Assembly (NCBI GenBank): GCA_022496185.1
Contig: WTXG01000011.1
Coordinates: 124,001 to 188,000, forward strand
Length of the DNA stretch: 64,000 nt
Direction of reading: 5' to 3'
Source: Multifurca ochricompacta
Taxonomy: Eukaryota; Basidiomycota; Agaricomycetes; Russulales; Russulaceae
The notes beneath the pieces were generated by a model that was given only the letters and a program-made list of their open reading frames with translations, searched no databases and was not told the DNA's origin. Below, piece by piece: positions 10,825 through 20,929 of this stretch. Position 1 is the stretch's first letter. Each line of letters opens with the position of its first letter. A program made the translations under genes and the position numbers.

Positions 10825-13606
10825 TCAGTCAAACGCCTGTACAAGCTCCTCCTTGGCCATCAGGAGGCGATCACGCCTCTTCTGCAACTCGTTGCGATGC
10901 TCGACGACGTCCTCCGGTTCGCTCAGGAGCATCCTGCAGCGTTCGTGTCCTCCCGGTCCACTAATGGAGATGCCGTTGAAGAGGGCTTCCTCGAGGCCAA
11001 CCCTCACGCCACGCAGCAGTGTACGGTCGATACCCATCGGCACGTTGTCCACGTAGCGCTTGTATGCCACTGCGGTCCAAGTCGGGTTAGTCGCGCATGG
11101 TAAAATAAGGGAAGAGAAAAACTCTGAGAACCTTGGAAATAGGCGCGAACCTCTGCCATTATTTCAATAGCAGGTTCCATAGGGTCCGGGGGTAGTAGTC
11201 GAGCAAGTGATGTGGGGTCGACGGGATTGAGGCCTAGCACCGCAAGATAGGAGATTACTATGTTCATAGCATTCTTCATCCCATCCTCATTGCTTTCAAG
11301 ATTGTCCATGAAATTGCTCTGGGCTCTTTGACGTATTCCCTTGTAGTAACCCAGAAATTTTGAACGATATTCCATGAAATAGTGCTCATTCATTGTGAAC
11401 GGCTCCTGCTCTTCTTCGAGCAGGAAGTTTATATGCTGTTCCGCCGCATCTGCACATTTCTGTATGTGACTTTGAACAATACTCCTAAAGTCCATCATTA
11501 AAAATCGAGGGAGAGACGGTGGAAATTTACACCGCACATAACTCTCTGCTTGAGATGACCATAAGTATATTGGGAAAGGTGATCTTCTATCACAGCCTGG
11601 ACGCGTTTGTTGAGCTCCTTCTTCGTGAGCTCAAAAAGCTGCCTTGACGGGGAATCCCATCGCTTCACGATAGCGCCAATATAGTGCTTCTTGACGATGA
11701 ACGGAAAATTGTTGGGCAGCTCACGTGTTACAGCACTGACAAAATCAGGACAGCACGGCGGTGAGTGGACAAGGCGCTTACGAGTCTGCTCTCTTCATAA
11801 CGTCCTCGACAAAAATAGCTCTACTAGCATCACTAGGCTGGTGCTCACACTCTGTCTCTTCATTTGAAAGGAATTTAGGCGGCGGAGGGGTCATCGCAGA
11901 ATTGATTTTCCTGGGACGCTCAACTGGCCGGAAGTCAGGCGCTGTCTGACGTATCGCCCTCTTGAAAGCGACTCGAGGCCCACGAAGAGCTTGGATCAGA
12001 CCATCCTCGTCCGGCGCGCCATCAACAAGGCGCTCAACAGAGCGCACGAACGCGCCAATGAGTCGCAGCATCTCACCAACCGGCTCGGAGGATGGCGGAT
12101 TCGGGAGCCGGGAAAGATCATGACTCGTTTGGTCCAGTAGCTTGTCGAGTTCCTCCTGCAACTCGGGGAGCCTACCGAAAAAAACAAAAAATCGAAACAA
12201 GACCGAAACAGGGAATAACAAAATCTTACCTTTTGGATATCAAATTAGATAACACTTGACCGAGACGTCTGGTGAGCTTCTCCGTGCCCAAGCGTCGCTG
12301 GTACAGCTGGTCCAGGTTCGACCAAGGAGTCCTTGTCGAAAAAAATTCGAACTCTTTCTCCCGGGCCAGTTCATATGTGATACCGTTCCTGATGTCTTGC
12401 GAATCAGGATTCTTCACAGAAAAATACTCAACTCTGCCCTCCTTGCCATCACTGTGACCTTGAATCAACCGTGTCCAATTACCCTCCTCACCAAGAGGAA
12501 TCCGATCGGGTTTTGTGAGAACGCCTATGGAACCAATGTCAGCCACCTGGTGAAGTACCATACGAATAAGCGTACCGATGGTTCGTGAGCCGTGTGGGTC
12601 GAACTGAGCGGCCAGACGATGGGCGCTTTGGTTTTCATAATCCGCTATTTACTAGTGAGCAAAGATGACTATGAAAAGGGTGACAACGAGCACACTTTCG
12701 CATGCGATCGTCAAGAGAATTATGCAGCTCCCTTTGCAAATATACGCTTCGGCAAGTTGTTGGACCAGAGCAGCATCGCGAGGTTCCCCTCCAACAATTA
12801 AGCCTGACATAACTTAGTCTACTACCCTATTGAAATCTTTGAATTGCCAACGAACCTGGGAGATCAACAAAAGAAAGGTCGTCAATATCCTTTCCACTTA
12901 TCTCTAAACAAACAGAGTTTGATGAGAACGACAACTGTCTCTCCTCTAATTGGTCAGGAGGGGCATGCAAGAATTGATGAGTCGGGGTGCTGGGGTTCAG
13001 GATTGCGCACTGAGCTCGGCGAATCCGCTCAGTAACGAGGGGTTTTTCAAAGATGGGATCACCAAATTCGAATTCGCGTGGTTGGGCTAATACGACCCCG
13101 TTCTCGTCCGTGGCAATCCGCAGCGAAACTATGCAACGCCAGGGCTCGAAGGAGCGCAAAAGTTGGCATTCGGTCGGACACCTTGGGCGCACAGTTTCAA
13201 CAAATACAAGCAAATTTGGGGACGGCAATGCCTACCTCGTGCAAGTGCCAGATGATCGAGGTAGAGTTATACCCGAGATGGCTTCTATGAGAGATGACTT
13301 TCCAGCGCTTTGAGATCCAGAACCACGATAACGGGTATATCAAGGTCCAAATGAGCGCTGCGTTAAAAGTGTGGGGAGAGTGTCGTGAATAATAAAGGAC
13401 AAGGACATTATATTAATTAATACTCACCCCGTTGCACGAAGGCGATTCACAGCATCGAGCATCTTCCGCTTTCGCGCCACAAACCGAGGATCTGAGAGGC
13501 CAACGGGATTATCCCCGTGATCAACGTAGTCAAAAGATGTGTTGGTGCTGGGGGTACTGTCATGGTCCATTGATCTGATAGAGATTGGGTCGCCACTGTT
13601 CATCAT
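10825..13606 (-). CDS. Mx-like dynamin-family GTPase, copy B
   Basis: Same architecture as copy A. Exon 1 (13606-13428) starts MMNSGDPISIRS and ends RKRKMLDAVNRLRATG. It is followed by AHLDLDIPVIVV, P-loop GSQSAGKSSLIEAISG near 13300, CPTECQLLRSFEPWRC, switch II DLSFVDLPG near 12860, G4 GVLTKPDRIP near 12500, LPELQEELDKLLDQTSHDL, a middle domain, and the GED from VAYKRYVDNVPMGIDR to KEELVQAFD (stop 10825). All other exon joins are in phase with canonical GT-AG introns. One base appears missing at 13317-13318, immediately before the P-loop glycine (VVL/GSQ), so the literal frame hits a stop inside the nucleotide-binding loop. Only about 160 bp separate its start from the divergent CFEM gene. 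Confidence 0.88.
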
Positions 13607-13767
13607 GAAATGTGATCAAGGTAGAATACGAGGAAAAGCGCGTAGGGCAGCATTTTATAGGTGATGGAGTGGAATCACTAAGATAGAAGGCCGATGGAAG
13701 GAGTCGATCCGTCGTCGGGTGTAGTTGTCATCATCACACACCCACACACACACACACACTTCTTACC
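13607..13767. promoter_or_regulatory. Shared divergent promoter, dynamin B / CFEM gene
   Basis: Only about 160 bp lie between the two outward-facing start codons. The segment holds a (CA)n run at about 13735-13760, directly upstream of the CFEM ATG. No specific factor site can be named. Confidence 0.5.
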
Positions 13768-14602
13768 ATGTACTTCCTACTCTCATTGTTATATCTTTTG
13801 CTATACTTCCTTCAATAGTATTTGCACAATCTTCGCGTGTCACGAGTATTGTCCCATCATCACCCTCAAGCAGCGGCAGTTCCACGACGACGAATCACAC
13901 AGCATCTACCACCTCGTTCGCGAACCTCACCACGACTAATGCGCAAGGCTCAACGATCATTACCTCTATCCCTATAACTATATCCTGAGCACGACTCCAA
14001 CAGCGACCTCCTCCGCACCATTTCCAAGCCTTACGGGCTACCCCCCATGCGGTACGTTTCATTCCAAACCGTCACATCTGTCCCTCCTTTCTCTCACTGC
14101 GGGCTGATGATACTTCTCATCTCAACGCGTAGTAACTGATTGCTTGACTCATGCTGTTGCTCAAGTGAACTGCACCAGTATCACTGCCGTCAGCTGCTTT
14201 TGCCCTAATCGGTGCGCCTCCTTTCCCCCCTCCCTTACTAAAAACCGGACGGAGTACCGCATCAATTAATTACATGCCCCCCCCCCCCCCCATAGAATAT
14301 TCCCAGGAGCACTCTACACCTGCGTCGTTGCCAACTGCAGCGCGAGCGTGCCATCAGCGGAGAACCTCGCTCAGCAGTTTTGTGCACTAGATAACACCAC
14401 GCTCTCCTTTTCGTCTACTGCCGCGCCGTCTACAACACCATCCACATCCACACTGCCAGGAACAACTTCCACTACCATCACTTCATCTAGCTCGGCACCA
14501 TCGAACGCGGCGCTTTCAATGTTTTGGACTTTCGGCACACCCGGATGGTCCGCCATAGCGGTCGCCGCATGCGGCGCGGTGTTTGGTGCCGCAATGTTAT
14601 AG
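13768..14602 (+). CDS. CFEM-domain GPI-anchored surface protein
   Basis: Small fungal cell-surface protein. Start ATG 13768-13770, then a hydrophobic signal ending SIVFAQSS, a Ser/Thr-rich linker and a CFEM domain with all eight cysteines in order: PPC, VTDC, VNC, VSC, FC, YTC, VANC, QFC across 14045-14390. A second Ser/Thr-rich stretch (TTPSTSTLPG) leads to a C-terminal hydrophobic tail (AVAACGAVFGAAML) ending at the TAG 14600-14602, as expected for GPI attachment. Introns: donor gtacgt at about 14052, donor gtgcgc at about 14213; the second carries a C-run at about 14277-14291. Two one-base losses (near 13775 in the signal peptide and at 13984-13985) split the frame. CFEM proteins bind haem or act at the wall or host interface; which applies here cannot be told. 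Confidence 0.85.
14277..14291. repeat. Poly-C run in CFEM intron
   Basis: Long uninterrupted cytosine run directly before the acceptor catag of the second CFEM intron. Its length is likely to be polymorphic or miscalled. Confidence 0.8.
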
Positions 14603-15154
14603 TCTATATTATCCACATCACATGTGGATGGCCCACTATACGGTGATGTGAATACTTTTAAAAAAAGTTCCCACTGGAAATTGAAATTGAGTGTTACAGT
14701 GGTTTGAACTGATTGGAGAATTGTGGGCTGACATGGGACTCCGAAATGCAGTCGAGTTACTGCGTAGACACCCACATTGTGTCCTTTTGCATCATTTAAA
14801 ATATACCCTAGTAGCTATTGAACCATTGCTGGCACGGCACCGTGCAGCAATGGATTTTTTGATTATGACGCCAAAGGCATAGAAAAATATCGTACGGCTA
14901 GGTGAAGCGGGTACACACGGTACAATATGATACACAAACCGGGGGCCGAACGAGTCGAGCAGACTCTATAAAGACATTCCGGTCTACGTCCGAAGACATA
15001 ACGCTATACGCAAGACGAAGGTTGAGAGTGATACAGTGGCGTACAAAAGAGAAGAGCCTGGGGAGATGATAACATCAACGGAGTGCCTGCAGTGGTGGAT
15101 AGCGAGAAAACGCACATGTTTTACAAAAGTAATTCGGACATCAAGCCCAGCAGA
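14603..15154. other. Intergenic, convergent gene ends
   Basis: 3' flanks of the CFEM gene and of the orphan Cys-rich gene. I see nothing else in it. Confidence 0.5.
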
Positions 15155-15637
15155 TCAAGTCTCCCCGCCCACTCCTACCCTCCCTGTCGCCTGCAAATGC
15201 ATCGACGACTCGGTAGTGAGCGTGGTATTTCCGATACCCGGTTCTACCGATCCTTCATCACTTTCAACTTCCCTATCGCTAACGCGCGGCCGCTTCCCCA
15301 CGGCAACACTCGACAACGCGACTTCATCAGACCCACGCTTCAAGACCCTGGCAGCTGTCGCTTCAGCAGTTGTTAATGGAGAGTATGCACCTTCCAAGCG
15401 TGTACGCTTCGGTGGGGTCCTCAAAACGCCACTCTCCGTGTCCGCGTGCGCAAAAGCGTCCTGGTCCCATGCTCACGATCACGCTTGCGAGACGCGAGCG
15501 CGATGACGTCCTCTTCCATCACCTCGGCATATGTCGCTATGTCCCCGTTCGAGTAGTCCGAATATACCAATTCCTTGTCATCCTCCCCCTCCCCCTCCTC
15601 CTCTTCTTCCTCTTCCTCTTCCTCTTCTTCTTCTTCT

Positions 15638-15676
<39 letters not shown>

Positions 15677-17599
15677 TCTTCGTACGTGGCTTCTTCAAGG
15701 TGGATGGTGTTCCTGGCGCATTTCGGTGTTGCCCGAGTGGGAGGTACGATCCCGGGTGTGAAGACACGACATGGTTTGCGTCTGTGGAGCGGACAGCGTC
15801 GCTGACATCACGATGGAGCATGGCACGCTCGCAGATTCTGCAGCTGCACACGAACAACGGAGCGTATGATTCGCGCCAAACCTGAGAACAGTGTGACATT
15901 GATCATCAACGACTGACATGTTCAAACGGCTCCCCCAGAAATACGCACCTCTATAAACGCTTTGAGGGAAAACGAGGGCATTTCCTGCATTGTTGTAGGA
16001 ACACGTGGTATATCACGGAGTAAGTTGGACGGCTCTGGAGGGCCTATCTCCGTAAAAAGATTCATCCGCGGGACCTCCTCGTGAGGTGGCTCCCCCTCCC
16101 CGTCCTTCTCCCTTTTGTTGTCACTTGGTGGGGGTGATGGGGTTGTCTGCAACGTCGCCGTGCTCAAAACGGGGCTTGTCGTGTGCGAAGCATCTGATTT
16201 GGAACTTGAACTGGCGTCATCTAACGGAGTACCGGGATCGGGATCATTCTCATGCAGAGGTGGCTGACGGAGGTCCTTGCTCCATGCCCATGCCTGTTGA
16301 AGTGCATGCAACACATCCTCCGAGTCCATTGCAGCAACGATCTTCATTGCTTCGGAGCGACCTTGATACATAATTCGCTTGATAACGTTTTGCATCGCCG
16401 GCAGGAGAATCTTGCGAAGTTGGCGCTCAAAGACACGGTAAAGTTGATCCGCTAGATGGTACGTTGGTGCAGGGGGTACACGCAGAGTCACTGGAACAGG
16501 ATGGACCTGTCCGTCAGCGACTGCAAGTACCCATGGTGCCGGATGTTCTGCGTTGGGAAGTCGGGGACGATAACCATACCAATCATCAGCTGGGGAGAGC
16601 CAGAGTCCGTCGAGGATGCGGGTGCGCGCCCAGTCTGATTGCGCCATCTCCCGTACACTGTGTAACTCTTCAGCCATGGCAAGTGTCTCGTAATCGTCCG
16701 GATCGATTTCGCCGGCGACCACATCCTCATCAGTACTGTCGTAGCCGTAGCCATTTGTGCGCATATCGAGTCTTTGCTGCGCAAGTGCATGTTCCATGTG
16801 CATTCCAATGCGAGTGTATCGACTTAGCCAAAGCTTTTCTCGCGCAATCTGGAAGATGTCGCCTAAAGTGCCCTCACCGGCTTCAATGAAAGCATCGATC
16901 TCTGGCGTACCTCCCAATCAAGTGAGGACCAATATGGGGACCTACTAGGGACGGCTTCACGGTCGGGGGCTGCGGCGCCCATGCGCCGCCACAACCATTC
17001 ACTGCGACAGTTACGACAAGTTGCCGCAACCGTGGGCCAGGTCTCGAGATCTTCGTTTTCAACGCAACCGACGGCAGCAACTTCGGCTGTAAAGATGTCG
17101 CAACGTGGGGGAGCCTCTCGCAAACATAAGCCGCAATAGGCGCTTTTCCGATGCTCACGACAAGTGAGGATGGTGCCCATTAGTGGCACAGCGACTGCGC
17201 GCTTTGCCAGGGCAAGACCAACATTCGTCCCGGGACTGTTGATTCTGCAGACATAACAAGAGCACTGGGTGATTAAGCGAAACTGGTGATATGGTGAGAC
17301 GCGCGCTGGGGTGGATGTATTGTCGTTGTGTTGAGCAAATGTATGTTGTGCGAGAGTCTCGAGAGGGTCTATCGCACAGCTAGCATGGTTCCAAAAGCGA
17401 TGCCATTCGACTGGAGACAAAGATCAGGGTAGGAGCACGCGCTAAGACGCGATTGTGGCTCACGCGCAGAACCCCAAGATGGACACATTGTCATCAACTT
17501 TTCGAGGGCGAACGCGTCGCGAAAGACGGTATAGACGATACGATGTGGCCAATGTTCGCGTAGATCCCATGTAGCTGGACAATAGCTAGAATTAGACAC
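15155..17599 (-). CDS. Cys-rich acidic orphan protein
   Basis: I do not recognise this family. Minus-strand exons chain as follows: start MSNSSYCPATWDL (17599), intron, VEWHRFWNHASC, CSCYVC, CREHRKSAYCGLC, CRNCRSEWLW, intron of about 92 nt, DIFQIAREKLWLSRYTR, RVPPAPTYHLADQLYRVF, a Ser/Pro-rich linker, intron, VWRESYAPLFVCSCRIC, a long Glu run (15590-15680), LVYSDYSNGDIATYAEV, DTESGVLRTPPKRTRLEG and stop at 15155. The paired cysteines (CxxC, CxC, HxxxxYCGLC) suggest zinc binding; the acidic run followed by a basic PPKRTR segment suggests a nuclear protein. Both are inference. One-base losses are placed at 15699-15700 and 15466-15468, where the coding-like frame changes on either side. Confidence 0.65.
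15580..15680. repeat. GAA/GAG (TTC/CTC) microsatellite coding poly-Glu
   Basis: Near-perfect trinucleotide tract (TCTTCC/TCT on the plus strand). On the minus strand it encodes about 30 consecutive glutamates inside the Cys-rich orphan gene; the other two minus frames would give poly-Lys/Arg. Confidence 0.9.
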
Positions 17600-18251
17600 G
17601 TCTAGGATATAGTATGTGGCAATGAGCCTAGAATGAGATTGGTTATATGTTAAAGAGTTGGGAATAAGATGATGAAGAGACCTAATAATTTCTGGAGGTA
17701 ATTGAGACCAAGGTTTTACCCTGTCGAAGATTTACCCTTGTTTGAAGGGAGATGAGAACTGGTTGTATTGAGCATTGATCGTCTTGTCACGGAGGAGCGC
17801 GGCGTTGGTCACGGACGGCCTCGGTTAACGGGTCATGACCAGTCAAAGTCAAATGATTCATGAAAACATGAAAAACATGAAACATTGAGGCATGATGATG
17901 CCACTTATTAACTCCGATTAATTCGCCGTTTAAAATATTCAGAGGAGCAGCCACAGCAGCCACACAAAAACACAGCAAGCAAACACATATAAACAACACA
18001 GATATAGACAACAACAACAACAACAACAATAACAACCAACAACCAACAACGGACCGTGTGACCGTGTGTGGGAGCGGAGTACCTGCCGCTATCTCCTTTC
18101 TCTACCTTCCCCTTCTCCTTCTCCTTTCTCCTACTCCTAATGAGTAGTAAGAATAAGAATAAAGTAGTATCTTTCAAGTTAAGTTACTGTAACTTACCTT
18201 CTCGTTGGTATCAATAATATCTCTTCGTTCGTTATACAACCGACCAACCAA
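17600..18251. other. Intergenic
   Basis: 5' flank of the Cys-rich gene. It contains an AAC-repeat (about 18005-18050) and a CTCCTT-rich pyrimidine tract (18090-18140), but no gene that I can support. Confidence 0.5.
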
Positions 18252-18843
18252 TCAAATCGTAGTCATGTACATCCTATAGGGCGTACTGCGTAAAAATGCT
18301 TGAAGCCATCTGATATCCGCCTCTCGGTTGATCTCCAACACTCGTCCTTCTACAGATGCGACAGGTCCATCCCACAAGATGTGGCCACGTTCCTGCAATG
18401 TCCCAAGCACTTGCATAACCACAATGGCCTCACGTTATCTTTTCTTGCACTAAGCGCCGCGTTGCCAACTTCTTCAAACACACTCCGGCCCAAACCACCG
18501 ACGTAAGCTCCGATCTTGCAATAGCCTAACAATTGTGAGGGTCCCCCGCGATGGCCATGTGGTTGGGCAGGTACAGCTGGCGCTTGCGACTCTCGGTATG
18601 TCCCATGACGAGACGTCGGCCTCGAAGGGACCTTAGGTGTTGGTAGTCGTGTCACGGCGCCCGTTGTGTCGATATAAATGAGCGCCCACTGATACTTTCC
18701 TTCCTGATGCAAAGAGTGTGTCTCGATGTAAAGAGCGTCGCAGTCGAACTTGAAAGACTGTGTGCTTAACGTTTCCTGCATTCAGTAATATTCAGCTTGA
18801 GTGAGTGAGGCCAAAGAGCCCCAGCAGTTTCGATACTTACCAT
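18252..18843 (-). CDS. Conserved fungal orphan protein (small, soluble)
   Basis: Not assigned to a named family; it resembles short basidiomycete proteins of unknown function. Minus strand: KFDCDALYIETHSLHQEGKY, QWALIYIDTTGAVTRLP, a Pro-rich segment, LLGYCKIGAYVGGLG, then EAIVVMQVLGTLQERGHILW and EGRVLEINREADIRWLQAF; the stop is at 18252-18254. One base seems to be lost near 18431 between SARKDNV and EAIVVM. Two starts are possible: MQETLSTQS at 18783, or an isolated ATG at 18843-18841 followed at once by a canonical intron (gtaagtat...aatgcag) that resumes at GAAACG. The second gives a start codon alone on its exon and fits the perfect donor. Confidence 0.6.
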
Positions 18844-19282
18844 GATGTTGCAGGGATAAAGCGAAGAAAGAAAAGAAGTGAAAATTTGGCTTTAAGACTA
18901 CGATGTCGAACTGCAGAGCCCTTGAGGTTGGGGGGAAGAAGAGTAAGGGTAAGAGAGGAGAAGAGAGGAGAAGAGGAGAGGAGAGGGGGGAGGGGAGAGG
19001 AGGAGGAGAGAGGAGAGTGGAAGTGGTGGAAGAGAGGTGGATTGTGTGAAAGGCGTATGACGAGCCCGTTGGAATCAGTTCGCGATGGAGCGATGGAAAA
19101 CCAAATCCGTTAATTCATTCTTCCGGAGTCACACACGCACCCCAACGAACACACCTGCAGGCTGTGGAGCAGATTTTTTTTGATAAGTAATGATTGATTC
19201 CCGTCTGCGTCTGACTGACACACCATTTCACACCAAACCGGGGCACAAGGCCCTCAGAGACCACCATAAACCCCCCAGCCAG

Positions 19283-19350
19283 GTACTGTACTGTATTGTA
19301 CTGTACTGTACGGTACTATACGGTACGGTACGATACGGTACGGTACAGTA
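19283..19350. repeat. Degenerate TACTG/TACGG pentamer repeat
   Basis: About a dozen tandem pentamers with drift between TACTG, TACGG and TATAC variants. GTAC recurs, so the tract is rich in short palindromes. Confidence 0.85.
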
Positions 19351-19741
19351 TTAGAATAGAATTAAAACATGTGTCTCGAACATTTTCCCCTTAGTGGGTG
19401 CCTCGCGCCAAGTGACGTCAAACCGCGTGCGCAAGCAATAAATTAGTGCAATTCGTGCCACTTTGTACGCGCGTGAATTGGCCTTTACGTAGTTTTAGAA
19501 AAGAACGGGAAGGGGGGTCAATGGAAGGGAAGGGAAAGGGAAAGAGAAAGGAAGGGGAGGAGGGGCCTTTTTCTTTTCTTTTTCTTCTTTAATTTCCTTT
19601 CTTTCTTTCTTTCTTCATTCAAAAAATAAAGCACCCACGGACCCACGGAGTGCTGGTAGTAATCATTTGATACTCTTCTTACTCGTCCCCTCCTCTCCTT
19701 CTCCCTCTCGCTCTCCTCTCTCTCTCTCTCCTCTCTCCTCT

Positions 19742-19770
19742 CTCACTCACTCACTCACTCACTCACTCAC
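19742..19770. repeat. (CTCA)n microsatellite
   Basis: Seven tandem CTCA units inside a longer CTCTC-rich pyrimidine tract. Confidence 0.9.
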
Positions 19771-20929
19771 TCTCTCACTCATCACGTCAGATCCGAGTGG
19801 AGATCCTAGGATAAATCCAATCGGCTCATCATCACGTGAGGATTGCGGTGCCTCGGATCAAAATGTAGTATTCGTACAAAGTAGTGATCCGCGTGAAGAA
19901 CACATGAATGAACATGACATGAACAACACAAAACACACTCTATACCTTCTATCGTCCTTGTCATTGTTGGAATTTGGACCCGCCCACTCTTCCAACTGTT
20001 TGAGCCCTCCCCATTTAGGTAAACACCCTCAAAATTTTTGTACCTTTTCCGACGATGGTACAATTCTTGCCTTACACTTATACTTTCCCCTCCCCGCGGA
20101 CGTCTAAAGGTTCATGGCGGCTCAGCCCTACAACTGCTACCTTGATTCCATCTTGAGAGGGGAACCTTATTACCTCTCCCATCGGTGCGACCACCTCATC
20201 ATGCATTTTGCAGTTGCAGCGGAAAATTGGCTCCGATGTCAGCACCGAGCCACATATTGCTGTTCAACCGTTCTTTAAACTGAAACGTAAGAGCCTTCCC
20301 CCCTTAAATCCGACGGTTGTCTCATGCCGATATGAGATAATGGTCATGACCGAACTGAACTTTCTATCCGTTCCATCCCTCAATATCTCAGTGGGTGTTT
20401 GACCAATAAATGCATCTTGGTCGAAAAGGCTTGTGAATTTTTTAAACTGGGCCTATTGAATTACCGGAATGAAAAACCTGAATCTCTCCAACTCTGGTGC
20501 TGTCTATATTGTTGATTGACAATGTATGGCTGTTACACATCAACTCGGGTTGAGCTTGGTCCGTCCTAGGCACAGTCTACGTTCAATGTAATATAATATA
20601 CTTATAGTTATGGTGCGGCGTTCGCATGCGTTTCACTCGGGATATATACTTTTTGGTAGATTTAAAGCCTCCGTGGGGACAGACGAATCTTCTTTTCCCT
20701 CTCTGTGACTCTGTGATAAGACTGCGCGGGTCAGTGTAACTTTGTTCTAGCAATTCCGCTGTTGGGTATTATTACCTGGTCCACGTTGGTGCTTGTGGTC
20801 AAGTCAAGATGAGCGATACGTCAGGTTGTATGTGAGCGGTTATCAAGTAGCAGATATCTTGCTTGTTGATGACAACCCGTTTAAGCAAGCGACTCCCATG
20901 TACGACTAATACTCAACATCTGGTTTACC

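Larger units (their letters stand above)
18844..20929. other. Long intergenic region with simple repeats
   Basis: Contains a purine-rich tract (about 18940-19040), a TACGG-type repeat, TTTCT and ACTC runs, and a short ORF starting MAAQPYNCYLDSILRG at 20114. The last could be a 5' exon of the following membrane-protein gene but does not connect cleanly to it. No other gene is supported. Confidence 0.45.

Noticed and set aside
13735..13760. Possible telomere-like or regulatory CA tract as a distinct element
   Set aside because: Simple (CA)n microsatellite; no TTAGGG-type units.
15537..15899. Minus-strand ORF with long Lys/Arg run
   Set aside because: The downstream protein-like sequence is in the poly-Glu frame; the Lys frame is kept open only by the repeat.
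20114..20280. Short ORF MAAQPYNCYLDSILRG as an independent gene
   Set aside because: Only about 54 codons, no motif, and no clean splice to the 7TM gene.
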